23,862 bases of DNA from Spirogloea muscicola (lineage: Eukaryota > Streptophyta > Zygnematophyceae > Spirogloeales > Spirogloeaceae): assembly GCA_009602725.1 (NCBI GenBank), contig WELB01000223.1, positions 107,123-130,984 of the forward strand, written 5' to 3'. Position numbers and translations under genes: made by a program. Below the pieces are notes generated by a model. The model saw nothing but the letters and a program-made list of their open reading frames with translations. It ran no database searches and was not told the origin of the DNA. The number at the start of each line of letters is the position of its first letter. The stretch's first letter is position 1. Positions 1-8,066 of the stretch are shown piece by piece.

Positions 1-58
1 GCCGCCACCCCTCTTAAACCCCGGGCCGCCGCCGGCGCCGTCGCCGGCGGCGCCCGCC

Positions 59-3000
59 ATGGGGTCCGCGGCGGCGTGCAGGCCCGACGCCACGCCGCCC
101 GCCGTCGCCCCACCCGCGCAGTCTCGGCGCCGCCTTCGGAGCCGGAGTCCCGAACTTCCCCCGGCCAAGTTCGCGTGGGCGAAGCGGTTTCTCACCCTCG
201 CCGCCTTCCATGCCGCCACCACGCCACCTCCGCCGCAGCCCCCCCTTCTTCCGCCGTCGCCACCCTCGCCTGCGAAGCCCCCGCGCGCGCTGTGCCCCAC
301 CTGCTCGCGGGGTTCCGCAACTCCCCATGGTGTCTCCATGCATCGGCGACACTGCCAGGGGCATGCCAGCCCCACCGGCACTCCGCCCGCAGCGGCCGTC
401 GCAGCTTGCAGCCCCATCGTCCTGGCCCTGGCATCTACTCAGGCGCAGCATTCCACGGAGCATTCCACGGAGGCAACTACCCAATCGCCTCCCGCCCGAG
501 AGAAGTGTCGGGCACAAGCGTTATCGCCTCCACCCCTGAGATGCGAGGGGACCCACGAGGTGGCCACGCTCCTCCATCCTCAGGGTACCATGCCCCATGT
601 GCTCGGCCCTGACGTCCCTGAGTGTACTTCTCCGGCGACAGTGGTGCAGCAGCCGCTACCGCCCGCCGAGCCGTTGTCACCACAGCCGCCGACGTCCCCT
701 CCGCCCCCACCTCCTCCGACGCCGCCTTCCCGACCATCCGCCATCCCGCCTCTCGAGCCGCCCAGCCTTCCACAGTCGGCGCCATCGACGCCCCCCCGGT
801 CTCCGCTGCCTCCACCCCCGCCGAGCGAGCCGGCTCCACCGCCGTCGCCTCCACCTCTCTCGCCCGACCCGCCTCGGTGCCAGCTTTGCCAGAGGACCTT
901 CACCACGCGGTCCGGCCGGTCCAACCACCAGCGAACTTGCACGTGCAACAACAACCGTGCGGAGCAGGCGCGGAGCGCAGCGGCGGCGGGTGGTCGTCGG
1001 GGCAGACCAGGCAGGCCTCCCGCGCCGTCCCCGCGTCCCCGCGCTCCTCCCACGCCTCACAACTGGCAGTGGCTGGCCGGCCTCGACCTGGCCGCAGTTC
1101 ACCGCCAGGCGGCCCTGCCGCTCCTACGCCACGTTCCACGCTGGGCGCGCCCACACCTCCGCCGCGCTCTCCGCCCGGTGACATAGCGGATCGGTGCGCA
1201 CCACAGAGACGAGGCGGCGTGGAAGTTGTTCATCCTCTTCCCCCGGCTGTTGCTCGGGCGGCTCTCTCTCGACAGCCGCAAGCAGGGCCAGCAGCCCCTC
1301 TTGGAACGCGTCCAGTTGTTCGAGAGCGGGCACTGGGAGGAGCTCCTTGCGAGGCACGACACAGCCGTGGCGGCGTCCGCGGCCAACCGTGGTGGTCGAG
1401 GGGCTCCACACGACCGGGCCGCCATTGTCCGCAGGGCTCTTCGCTACGGCCACGCGGGCGAGCTCTCTCGGGCTGTGCAGGCCCTGGACGATGCGATGCT
1501 GGCGCCGACCAATGCGGCAACCCGGGCAGCTCTGGACTCCCTCCACCCCCCGTCCAGCTCCCCCCTGCCACCGTGGTTGGCCGCGTTCGCCCCGCCGGAG
1601 GAGGTGGTCTTGGAAGCCGACGCCCTCAAGAAGGCTCTCCAGACCAGCCGTCGGGTAGCCGCCGGCGGCCCCTCCCGCATGCTAAGTGAGCACCTGCGGG
1701 AGATCTTCCTCGAGGGTGAGGCGACAGACTTCAACGCGCTGCTGCAGATCTGCCAACACATGGCCCGAGACAATGTGCCGGCCAGCATCCGCGGCGTACT
1801 GTGCACCGGCACGCTGCTCGCTCTCGACAAGCCGAGCGGGGTAGTCAGGCCCATTGCCATTGGGGAGGTCCTGTGCCGCCTGGTGAGCCGCGTACTCTGG
1901 CAGCAGCATGCGGGGCCGGCGCAGGTGCACATGGCGCCACACCAGTACGGCGCGGGGCTGCGGAGTGGGGGCGAGGCCGTTGTCCGTGGGGTTCGTGCGA
2001 CCTTGGACCAGCACCCGGGGTGGCTGGTGCTGGCCATTGACGTGAAGAATGCCTTCAACACTGTGGAGCGCGCCAGTATCGCGGAGGAGCTCCGGGCATC
2101 CTTCCCCTCCCTGGTACCCTTTTTCCGCTTGGAGTACGGTCAGCCCAGCGACCTCCTCTGGCGGACAGGGGGGGATTAAGTGGAGGTCCTGCAGTCCCAA
2201 GCGGGCACGCGGCAAGGGGACCCCCTCGCCGGCTTCCACTTTGCGCTCGCTCACCACCGGGCTCTGCAGGCAACTGCCGCGGCACACCCAGGAGTCCTGC
2301 TCGCCTCCTTCGCGGACGACACCACCATAGTCGGCCCTCCGGAAGACGTGGCGGCGGCCTTCATCACCTTTAAGCTGCAGCTGGCCACCCTCGGCCTGTC
2401 CACACGGGCGTCAAAGTGCGCGGCTTGGTCTCCCTGCGGCCTCCCACCCACCCTGACGCTGTCCACCTGCTGCCAGACTCAGGCAGATGGCTTCACCCTG
2501 CTGGGGTTCCCCATCGGCGCGTCGTCCTTCGTGGAGGGGCAGCTGCAAGCCCACCTTGTGGAGCATCTTCAGTTCAGCCTGCGGCCCGGCTTCCCGAGCT
2601 GGACGACATGCAGCTGTCGTTGGCCATGTTGACCAAGGCCATTGGGCAGCGGCCCCAGTACTTGACGCGGGCCACTCCGCCGTCCCCAGGGGCGTTGGCG
2701 GCGTACGCGGATTTTGATGCAGGCATGGTGGCGAGCTTGGCGGCCCTGGTCCGCCACCAGGGCTTCCTCCAGTTGCCAGCCGCTATCCAACAGGCGGCGC
2801 TACCATTCAGCCTAGGAGGTCTCGGTCTGCGCTCGCTCGCCCGTTCTTGCCAGGCTGCATACCTCGGCAGCTGGGCGTAGACTGCCGCCTCCGTGGCCCA
2901 GCGCTTCATGGTCCACGGCCGGCGTGCACTGGAGCAGGCGGTGGTGGAGGTCGACATGGGCCCGCTGCCGTTCCAGGTGTCGCTTCGCTCCGCCCACCAG

Positions 3001-3935
3001 GAGCTGCTCGCGGCGCACCCGGACCTGGCAGGCCAGGCGGTCCCCTTCGCACACCTCGCGCACACCGCTGACCTGCGCGTCCAAGCGCGCTTCGCGGCTG
3101 TGGTCGACAAGGCCGCCTACACCACCGCCGTGCTGCAGCTCCCCGAGGCCGACTTGCGCGGGCGCGCGAGACTTAATCGGCCTCCTCCCGGGGGGCAGCG
3201 GCATGGCTTTAGGCCCTTCCCATCAATGACGCCCTCGCTCTCCCCGATGAGGTATTTCGCACTGCCGTCCACCGTCTCCTGGGGCTGCCGCCTCCATGTC
3301 TCCAGGGCGTGCGTCAGTGTGTATGCGGCGAGCGAGGGGCCGAGTCTGGGGAGCTGGCCGATCATGTTCTCCGCTGCGCCCACGGCGGCGAGCGGACAAC
3401 GACCCACGACCGCCTCCATGATGCGATGCATGGCATCCTGTTGGAGGCTGGCTTCTCCGTGGCAGCGGAACACTCCGGCATCATGCCGATCCAGGAAAGG
3501 GCCGACGGTCTCCACGCCCGGCGTGTAGACCTGGTGGCCACCCCAAAGGCCGGCGGGCCATGTCTTCTCCTGGACGTGGTGACCACCGATGCATACGAGC
3601 TCAAGTACGCAGTCCATCCGCGGGAAGACGAGTTCTTCCCGTTGGCATTTGCCACCCATGAGGCGCTGGGCGCTCAGTGGCTCGAGCTGCTCACCCAGCT
3701 CGCCCGCAACACCATCGCCCGTTGCGTCCATGGGGAGCCGGTAGAGTTTCCTGCAGCCGGGTCGCTGGCGCAAGTGTATCGTATGCGTCTGGCAGTCTCG
3801 CTGCAGAGGTTTATGGCCCGGGCGCTGCACCTTCGTGCCGGCAGAGCCGTCGCTGCTGCCTCTGGCCCTGGCCAGGGGACCCACTTCCACGAGCCTAGCA
3901 TCTCCGACCTGCGGCTGCTGAGCAGAGGTTACTGA
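59..3935 (+). pseudogene. LINE polyprotein: zinc fingers, reverse transcriptase, REL endonuclease (disrupted)
   Basis: In life this protein would nick target DNA and prime reverse transcription of its own RNA. From the ATG at 59 (context CGCCATGG), two fingers of the form C-x2-C-x12-H-x3-C lie at residues 79-99 and 274-294, separated by a Ser/Pro-rich stretch. RT motifs: A, LAIDVKNAFNTV, with Asp codon 2039-2041; B, GTRQGDPL, near 2204-2224; C, FADDTT, 2309-2320. The zinc knuckle CVCG...HVLRC is at 3318-3377. The REL core is RRVDLVAT (Asp codon 3528-3530) then LLLDVV (Asp codon 3573-3575). The protein ends LLSRGY with TGA at 3933-3935. The frame is broken by TAG at 1184-1186, TAA at 2177-2179, a net -1/+2 shift near 2560-2590, TAG at 2878-2880, another shift near 3165-3200, and TAG at 3210-3212. 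Similarity to the family continues across every break, so this is one decayed gene. Confidence 0.9.
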
Positions 3936-4030
3936 GTAATTTAGGGTCGTAGCTGCTTTGTTTCTCTGTGTGCTTGCTATTCTTAGCGCTTCCCCTGGCC
4001 CCCTTCTCGTACTCTGTTCATTCTTTTTTT

Positions 4031-4049
4031 GGGCTGGCTTTTCCAGCCC
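4031..4049 (+). other. LINE 3' UTR hairpin, copy 1
   Basis: A perfect 7-bp stem, GGGCTGG / CCAGCCC, with loop CTTTT, lies 95 nt after the LINE stop codon. A T-rich TTCATTCTTTTTTT box precedes it and CTCAATGGGCGAGCAC follows. Both flanks recur at other copies. Confidence 0.8.
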
Positions 4050-4141
4050 CTATTCTCAATGGGCGAGCACTTTCTCCTTTTATACCACCTTCCTACCTGA
4101 GATATCCGGCCAGGGTTAGCCCTGCTCGGCTCCGCCCAGCG

Positions 4142-4188
4142 GCCCTCTAGCCGACGCTACGAGGACGCTACGCGCCTGGGCATGACAC
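4142..4188 (+). repeat. Conserved LINE 3'-terminal block with GACGCTAC direct repeat
   Basis: This 47-bp block matches 17151-17197 at 44 of 47 positions by eye, in the same orientation and likewise downstream of a LINE stop. It starts GCCCTCTAGC, contains two copies of GACGCTAC (4153-4160 and 4164-4171), and ends GGGCATGACAC. Sequence similarity between the two copies stops at its right edge, which is why it is taken as the 3' end of the element. Confidence 0.75.
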
Positions 4189-4389
4189 CAGCACGAAAGG
4201 ATAATTACACAGCACGATCAGCGGCTCTTTTAGATAGCCACTCACTACGCCTTGGCCAAACGACCACAAATCGAAAGTGCTCGCTTGTACTTTGCCTTTT
4301 TCTTTCACTAGCCTAAGCAAAAAAAGTTGTAAAACAGGATAAGCAGAAAAATGCGAAATCAGTAGAAAGTTCTCCCAACAGGGGACAAT

Positions 4390-4645
4390 GGCTGTAAAAG
4401 GTGTAAACAAGGTCTGAAGGGCCGGAAAGTGTTAAGTGACACAGCTGACTGAAGAAGCGGCCCTTCCTAAGGGGACGAGAGCTGTGAAAAGCTAGCCCAC
4501 AAAACAGTAGACAATTTACAGGATTCAACAGCCGTATACCAAGCAGGAGAATGAGTGTGTATTGAGAGATTGAGGGCCTGTGTGGCCAAGTACAAAGGCA
4601 AGCACATTGACAAATGTACGTGACCTGCTGCTAAACTTGACCCTC
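4390..4645 (-). mobile_element. 3' UTR of inverted LINE fragment (hairpin copy 2 at 4479-4498)
   Basis: Read on the - strand, this is the UTR following a LINE stop at 4646-4648. It shares the early UTR sequence GCAGCAGGTCACGTACAT and GTGCTTGCC with the copies near 6300, 7450, 18700 and 19880. The hairpin on the - strand is GGGCT / AGCTC, with one pair being a G.U wobble in the sense RNA. The tail CCCCTTAGGAAGGGCCGC matches the tail of the copy at 18430-18455, so the two belong to one subfamily. Confidence 0.75.
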
Positions 4646-4949
4646 TCAGTAACCACGAGTCAGCACATAGAGGTTGCTAAACTAATGCCCGAATACCGGA
4701 CGCCAATTGACAAGCTCTTGAGTTACCAGCTAAGGCTCGATCAGCTTTCCGATGCGACGCATGAGCCTGAGCTCGCTGCAGACAAGCTGACACTCGGCGT
4801 CGCAAGAATGACAAGTAGGCTGTCGGCATGCCCATATGAGCTGGAAGCATATCCTCACGTCGAGCATATTCCAGACTTGCAATATTCTCCAGTAAGGTAT
4901 GAAAGCGAGGACCCATGCAGCGGAAAGTGTCAAATGTAAATTCCGACAC
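4646..4949 (-). pseudogene. LINE endonuclease C-terminal fragment
   Basis: The - strand frame beginning at 4949 contains AYLSFLRRRVSACLQRAQAH followed by RKADRALA. This aligns with VYRMRLAVSLQR and LRAGRAVAAAS near the end of the LINE protein at 59-3935. After a frame change, the last codons read VLTRGY and then TGA at 4646-4648, the conserved family C-terminus. It continues the endonuclease fragment at 5128-5753; the two are separated by the minisatellite at 4970-5085. It is only a remnant and cannot encode a working enzyme. Confidence 0.75.
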
Positions 4950-4969
4950 TCAGGAATTGAGAAATAGAT

Positions 4970-5085
4970 GGCGAATCTTGTTGATTGGCTCGATAGCGAA
5001 TCTTGTTGATGGCACGATGAGCTTTCGGCGAATTTTGTCATTTTGTTGATGGCGAATCTTGTTATCTTGTTGATGGCGCGCTTCG
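4970..5085. repeat. Minisatellite, GGCGAATCTTGTT-type unit
   Basis: Units begin GGCGAATCTTGTT or a close variant at 4970, 4996 (GCGAATC...), 5027 and 5051, with a degenerate start at 5075. The units at 5027-5050 and 5051-5074 are each exactly 24 bp and differ at a few positions. Earlier units are longer (about 26 and 31 bp) because of added bases after the shared GTTGAT. The array sits inside a LINE endonuclease remnant. Confidence 0.75.
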
Positions 5086-5127
5086 AATTGCCGCCGGTAG
5101 GAGGTGATTGCTGCGGGGGTAATCAGA

Positions 5128-5753
5128 TTAGTATCGGAGCTTTCTCTGCTCAGCACCTCCCACTGCGTGGCTAGCGATCTGCAATGATGCGGAACTCTTG
5201 TATGCCTCCGTCACATCCATGTCAACCAAGGCTCGTGGGCCTCCGCCAGATTGTACACCCACAATGTCCAGGGTGCGACAGTGATGGCGTCCCTGAGAAT
5301 CCGTGGTGATGGGCATTATATTGCTCACTTCCACAACGGCGCAGTAGCTGGCGTCGCGCATCAGGTCCGCCAGGGCGTCCAGTGGGAAATTATGGACGCC
5401 CACCACCTCAGGGCCTGTAGGACACCGCAGCATGTGGGTGGCAAGGTCTCCGCCCTCCGCACGGAAGCCGCATTCATACTGAGTTACTCCAATCAGGCAG
5501 GTCGGGGGCAGGCCTAGCAACAGCTGGAGAAGTGTCCGATATGCCTCGGGGCTGATTTTGAACGCGTTGTGGATGACGTGCGTTGTGAGCCAGTCCGTTG
5601 CCCCAGGTGTTGCGAGCGATGTGAGACGTGCCAGACTCCTACTGACATCTGGCATTCTCCTCAATGTCTTGCGGCGCTCATCCTCAACTGCTGCAACGAG
5701 TCTGTCCTGTGCCCCTTTGTCTGATGCTTGGGCAAGCGCTGAGAAGGGAAGGA
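5128..5753 (-). pseudogene. LINE zinc-knuckle and REL endonuclease fragment
   Basis: On the - strand an open frame can be followed from about 5742 to the TAA at 5128-5130. It contains ALAQASDKGAQDRLVAAVED, the conserved PGATDWLTTHVIHNAF, LLGLPP, a knuckle YECGF...HMLRC, and the REL core CRTLDIVGVQSGGGPRALVD. The matching stretch of the full-length copy reads AAAWL...ALPINDALALP, then LLGLPPP, CVCG...HVLRC and RRVDLVATPKAGG. It is divergent enough to be a different subfamily. The upstream end is marked by a pyrimidine run (TTCCTTCCCTTCTCAG) just beside the end of another LINE remnant (stop at 5776). The rest of the domain lies beyond the minisatellite at 4646-4949. Confidence 0.82.
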
Positions 5754-5775
5754 AGAGACCACTAAGGTTGGCTGC

Positions 5776-5998
5776 TTAGTAACCCCTAGTAAGCAGCCGC
5801 ACGTTGATAAGTAAGACGCCAATAGGACTCGCCCCGCCTGTACTCTGAGGCACTAGCCAGGGCATGACCAGCACGCATATGCAAGGTGTAACGAATGCTG
5901 CGCATTCCCAAGCCCGGGCTGCGGGTGGAGCAAGAAAATTGGGGCAGCATTGAGATGGGACTGCAACAGTCAAATGGTAACGACTTCTGCAGGGGCAA
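5776..5998 (-). pseudogene. LINE C-terminal fragment ending RLLTRGY
   Basis: The - strand reads HMRAGHALASASEYRRGE, matching the family pattern LRAGRAVAAASG, and after a frame change ends NVRLLTRGY with TAA at 5776-5778. On the - strand its end abuts the start of the 5128-5753 fragment within about 25 nt, so the two are head to tail. The block 5776-5850, including CGCCCCGCCTGTACT, recurs at 18553-18650. Confidence 0.65.
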
Positions 5999-6007
5999 AG
6001 TCCAGGG

Positions 6008-6370
6008 GTCAGGGGGTCCGAGGGTCGGTGACGTAGGAGCTCATCCAAAGGGGGCGAAGGGTGTGAAAAGTCAGCTCCAAAGTAATGGACAAGGTCCAAG
6101 GAGCGACAGGCCCTAACGAGGCAGAGAAAACCACACAGGTATGCAAGATACCACAGCGAAGGGGAATCATCCACCCCTTCCCCTTCCCACGTTGGAAGAC
6201 ATCACCACCCATCCAATCCAGCATTTCCCCTACACAGGAGAAATGGAGTGTGTACCGAGTGATGGAGGGCCTGAAAGGCCAAGTGTTAAGGCAAGCACAT
6301 TGACAGATGTATATGTCGTGCTGCTAAGCTGACTCGCTCACTAATCACGAGTCAGCACGTAGAGGTCGCT
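6008..6370 (-). mobile_element. 5'-truncated LINE 3' end (last codons plus 3' UTR)
   Basis: On the - strand the sequence reads GTGCTGACTCGTGATTAG (VLTRD, TAG at 6341-6343) and then the shared early UTR with GTGCTTGCC. It includes TTGTCCATTACTTT and a degenerate hairpin near 6061-6082 whose arms (GGAGCTG / CACACCC) no longer pair well. The tail CCCCCTTTGGATGAGC matches the UTR subfamily at 18430. It lies upstream of, and head to tail with, the 5776-5998 remnant. Confidence 0.65.
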
Positions 6371-6779
6371 ACACGGGGAGGGGAGCGGACCGGCACGTAA
6401 GAGTTCCTCTGGAACGCCATGTCTGGCGTCTTCCTGAGGCAGGCTACACCGTGGCCATGGAGAACTTCAACATCATGCCCCTGAAACCTGGGGCAGAGGG
6501 CCGTCTCCACACGCATCGCCAGCCGATCTCGTCGCTTCGCACGGACGGTGGAGACCTCGCTACGCACATGTGGCACTGGCCCACTAGCTTTTGAATGCCC
6601 ACCAAAAGGAAGTGGTCAACATCTATGACGACCTCCGGGTTGCCTTGGCGGGCTTGCTGTGTGACGCCTTCTACCGCACAGCTTTGAAAGTGAAACAACA
6701 TCATGCCAATCACCACGGACGCCCAGAGACGCCTTCAAAGTTCTGCTCCCTAGACACTCTGGACGTAAATGCTGGCTGA
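6371..6779 (+). pseudogene. Chimeric LINE endonuclease fragment (copy 1 of a duplicated composite)
   Basis: Pieces in shifting frames read NAMSGVFL, then AGYTVAMENFNIMPLKPGAE, matching HDAMHGILLEAGF and HSGIMP of the full-length LINE. These are followed by GGDLATHM, then NIMPITTDAQRR and LDTLDVNAG, which instead match the 5128-5753 subfamily (GGDLATHMLRC, NIMPITTDSQGR, LDIVGVQSGG). The zinc-knuckle region of the second subfamily thus follows the endonuclease start of the first, an order no intact element has. The same chimera, with the same inverted neighbour on its left, occurs at 18758-19170. Confidence 0.72.
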
Positions 6780-6807
6780 GGACAAATGTGCCTGTGTTTA
6801 TATTATG

Positions 6808-7071
6808 TAGGCATATCTTTTGTTGCTGCGCCGTCAAATGCGAACCTCTTTGCAGCCGGGTCTGCCAGGAGCGACGCCCAGCTTCAACGCCGCCGGTTCG
6901 CTCGCACAAGTCTTCCGAATGCGCTTGGCGGTATCGTTTGAACGTTCTTTTGCCCACGCCGTCCACTCGCGAGCAGGCTGTGCTATGGCCGCCGCCTCTG
7001 GGTCTCGGCGGAGTGCCTCTTTCCCTGCAGCGAGCTATTCTGACCTGATGTTGCTCACTCGCGGATACTGA
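6808..7071 (+). pseudogene. LINE endonuclease C-terminal fragment ending LMLLTRGY
   Basis: The frame at 6820-7071 contains GSLAQVFRMRLAVSFERSF, HSRAGCAMAAASGS and SYSDLMLLTRGY, then TGA at 7069-7071. It aligns along its whole length with GSLAQVYRMRLAVSLQRF...LRAGRAVAAASGP...SDLRLLSRGY of the copy at 59-3935. Only the last 80 or so residues remain, the usual result of incomplete reverse transcription. The first 35 bases (GCATATCT...CTTTGCAG) also recur at 19690-19737. Confidence 0.85.
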
Positions 7072-7167
7072 GCCTCCCTCTGCATCGTCTTGTGTTTTGT
7101 CGTGTTTTGTAGTGTAGTCCTTTTTCGGCACCTCTTTCTTTGGCTTTGAACATTGTCCATTCTTTTT

Positions 7168-7186
7168 GGGTTGGCTTTGCCAGCCC
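7168..7186 (+). other. LINE 3' UTR hairpin, copy 3
   Basis: GGGTTGGC-TTT-GCCAGCCC forms an 8-bp stem in which one C-G pair is replaced by a U.G wobble in the sense RNA. Confidence 0.78.
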
Positions 7187-7258
7187 CTCTTCTCAATGGG
7201 CGAGCACCTTCTTTTTCGGCACCTCTCTCTTTGGCTTTGGACATCATCCATTCTTTTT

Positions 7259-7277
7259 GGGCTGGCTTTGCCAGCTC
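7259..7277 (+). other. LINE 3' UTR hairpin, copy 4
   Basis: GGGCTGGC-TTT-GCCAGCTC forms an 8-bp stem with one G.U wobble on the sense strand. The flanks are the same as at copy 3. Confidence 0.78.
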
Positions 7278-7330
7278 CTCTTCTCTCTGGGCGAGCACGT
7301 TCTTCTTGTAGGCGCTAAGCATCCGAATGT

Positions 7331-7690
7331 GCACAAGAAAGCTGGTCGAGCTTCTGGTTGGTGGCAGATGTACTTAGAAATAGCCATCCCTTATTCAGGC
7401 ATCAATCAGCCACTTTTACTAGCTTACGAGGTATTACTGAGCGGGTCGCCTTAGCAGCAGGTAATATACATCTGTCAGTGTGCTTGCGGGTATATTTGGT
7501 TACTCAGGCCCTCCTGTATTACAGCGTACAAGCGTTGCATTCCTTGCTTTTTCGTCGTCTTTTTTTGCCATCCCGGACCTCTTCTTCTACCGTTGGCCCC
7601 TTCAAAAGTCTGCATACCTGTGGCTTTTCACAGCCCTTGCCCCCATTGGGAGAGCACTTTTTTTCTGTACCCATGTTGACCAACGACTTT
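7331..7690 (+). mobile_element. 5'-truncated LINE 3' end with variant hairpin
   Basis: The first 137 bp (GGTCGAGCTTCTGG... to the early UTR GCAGCAGGTAATATACAT) closely match 19759-19894. The conserved end TTACGAGGTATTACTGAG is a shifted version of the L-T-R-G-Y-stop codons. At 7618-7633 the usual stem is replaced by CTGTG / CACAG around GGCTTTT, and the tail CCCATTGGGAGAGCAC follows. The fragment is directly downstream of, and in the same orientation as, the remnant at 6808-7320. Confidence 0.68.
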
Positions 7691-7869
7691 CCACCCCTAG
7701 CAAAGGGAGCATGTGATCCGGCGTCAGCCAGCAGCTGCGGGCGTCGAGGCTTGTCATAGTCGAGTGTAATGCACTCGTCAACGAGAAGGCGCGCGGTGCG
7801 CATGAAATGAAATGGTGGCCGATTTGAGCTGGTGGCCGAGAGAGGAAGTGGGTCTCTCAATGGGAGCAA

Positions 7870-7892
7870 GGGCTGCGATAGTAAGCCAGCCC
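7870..7892 (-). other. LINE 3' UTR hairpin, copy 5
   Basis: Sense on the - strand: GGGCTG / CAGCCC, a perfect 6-bp stem with an 11-nt loop. The tail CTCCCATTGAGAGACCCAC resembles that of the copy at 7618-7633. Confidence 0.65.
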
Positions 7893-7940
7893 GACAATGA
7901 TTGACAAGGGTCGAAAGACATCGCGGCCAGATTGACTGGT

Positions 7941-7959
7941 GGCTGGGGAAAGGCCAGCC
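7941..7959 (-). other. LINE 3' UTR hairpin, copy 6
   Basis: Sense on the - strand: GGCTGG / CCAGCC around CCTTTCC. The tail CACCAGTCAATCTGGCCGC is shared with the copy at 16931-16948. Confidence 0.7.
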
Positions 7960-8048
7960 CAAAGGAATGGACAAGGTCTGAAGGAGCCGGAGTGCGAAAG
8001 AACCGAGAGAGGCCCCCCAAAAGAATGAGCTCGCTCATAGAAGATAGG

Positions 8049-8066
8049 GGCTGGCAGAAGCCAGCC
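8049..8066 (-). other. LINE 3' UTR hairpin, copy 7
   Basis: Sense on the - strand: GGCTGGC-TTCT-GCCAGCC, a perfect 7-bp stem preceded by TTGTCCATTCTTTTT. Confidence 0.75.

Larger units (their letters stand above)
1..4188 (+). mobile_element. Non-LTR retrotransposon (LINE), REL-endonuclease type, nearly full length, inactive
   Basis: This element contains, in order, two N-terminal CCHC zinc fingers, a proline-rich linker, a reverse transcriptase, a zinc knuckle, a restriction-like endonuclease and a 3' UTR. An N-terminal zinc-finger region without an apurinic endonuclease, together with a C-terminal REL domain, is the architecture of the R2/R4/NeSL group; the exact clade is an inference. The 3' boundary is set by a 47-bp block at 4142-4188 that recurs at 17151-17197 downstream of another copy. 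The 5' boundary is not visible because the element starts at the window edge, in very GC-rich sequence that can fold (about 25-55). No poly(A) tail or simple 3' tail is seen, and neither flank resembles 28S rDNA, so there is no sign of R2-like rDNA targeting. It is the source-like copy for the truncated fragments elsewhere in the window. Confidence 0.88.
7072..7320 (+). mobile_element. LINE 3' UTR with tandem 90-bp hairpin modules
   Basis: Two direct repeats of about 90 bp start at the TTTTTCGGCACCTC boxes near 7120 and 7212. Each carries TTTGGCTTTG, CCATTCTTTTTGGG, a hairpin and a GGGCGAGCAC tail. The hairpins are at 7168-7186 and 7259-7277. The next LINE remnant begins at about 7331. Confidence 0.75.

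Noticed and set aside
1-58. GC-rich palindromic start as a replication origin or ribosomal target
   Set aside because: It is low-complexity GCC/GGC sequence at the window edge with no rDNA or origin features.
477-1184. Several Gly/Arg-rich - strand open frames opposite the LINE N-terminus
   Set aside because: They are composition shadows of the Pro/Ser-rich + strand frame that carries the zinc fingers.
5741-5753. Pyrimidine run TTCCTTCCCTTCTCAG on the - strand as a splice acceptor
   Set aside because: It lies at the junction of two truncated LINE remnants, and no exon precedes it; a chance match is simpler.
7559-7570. T run as a LINE poly(A) tail or promoter element
   Set aside because: It is within the UTR of the 7331-7690 fragment, ahead of the hairpin, and not at any fragment end.
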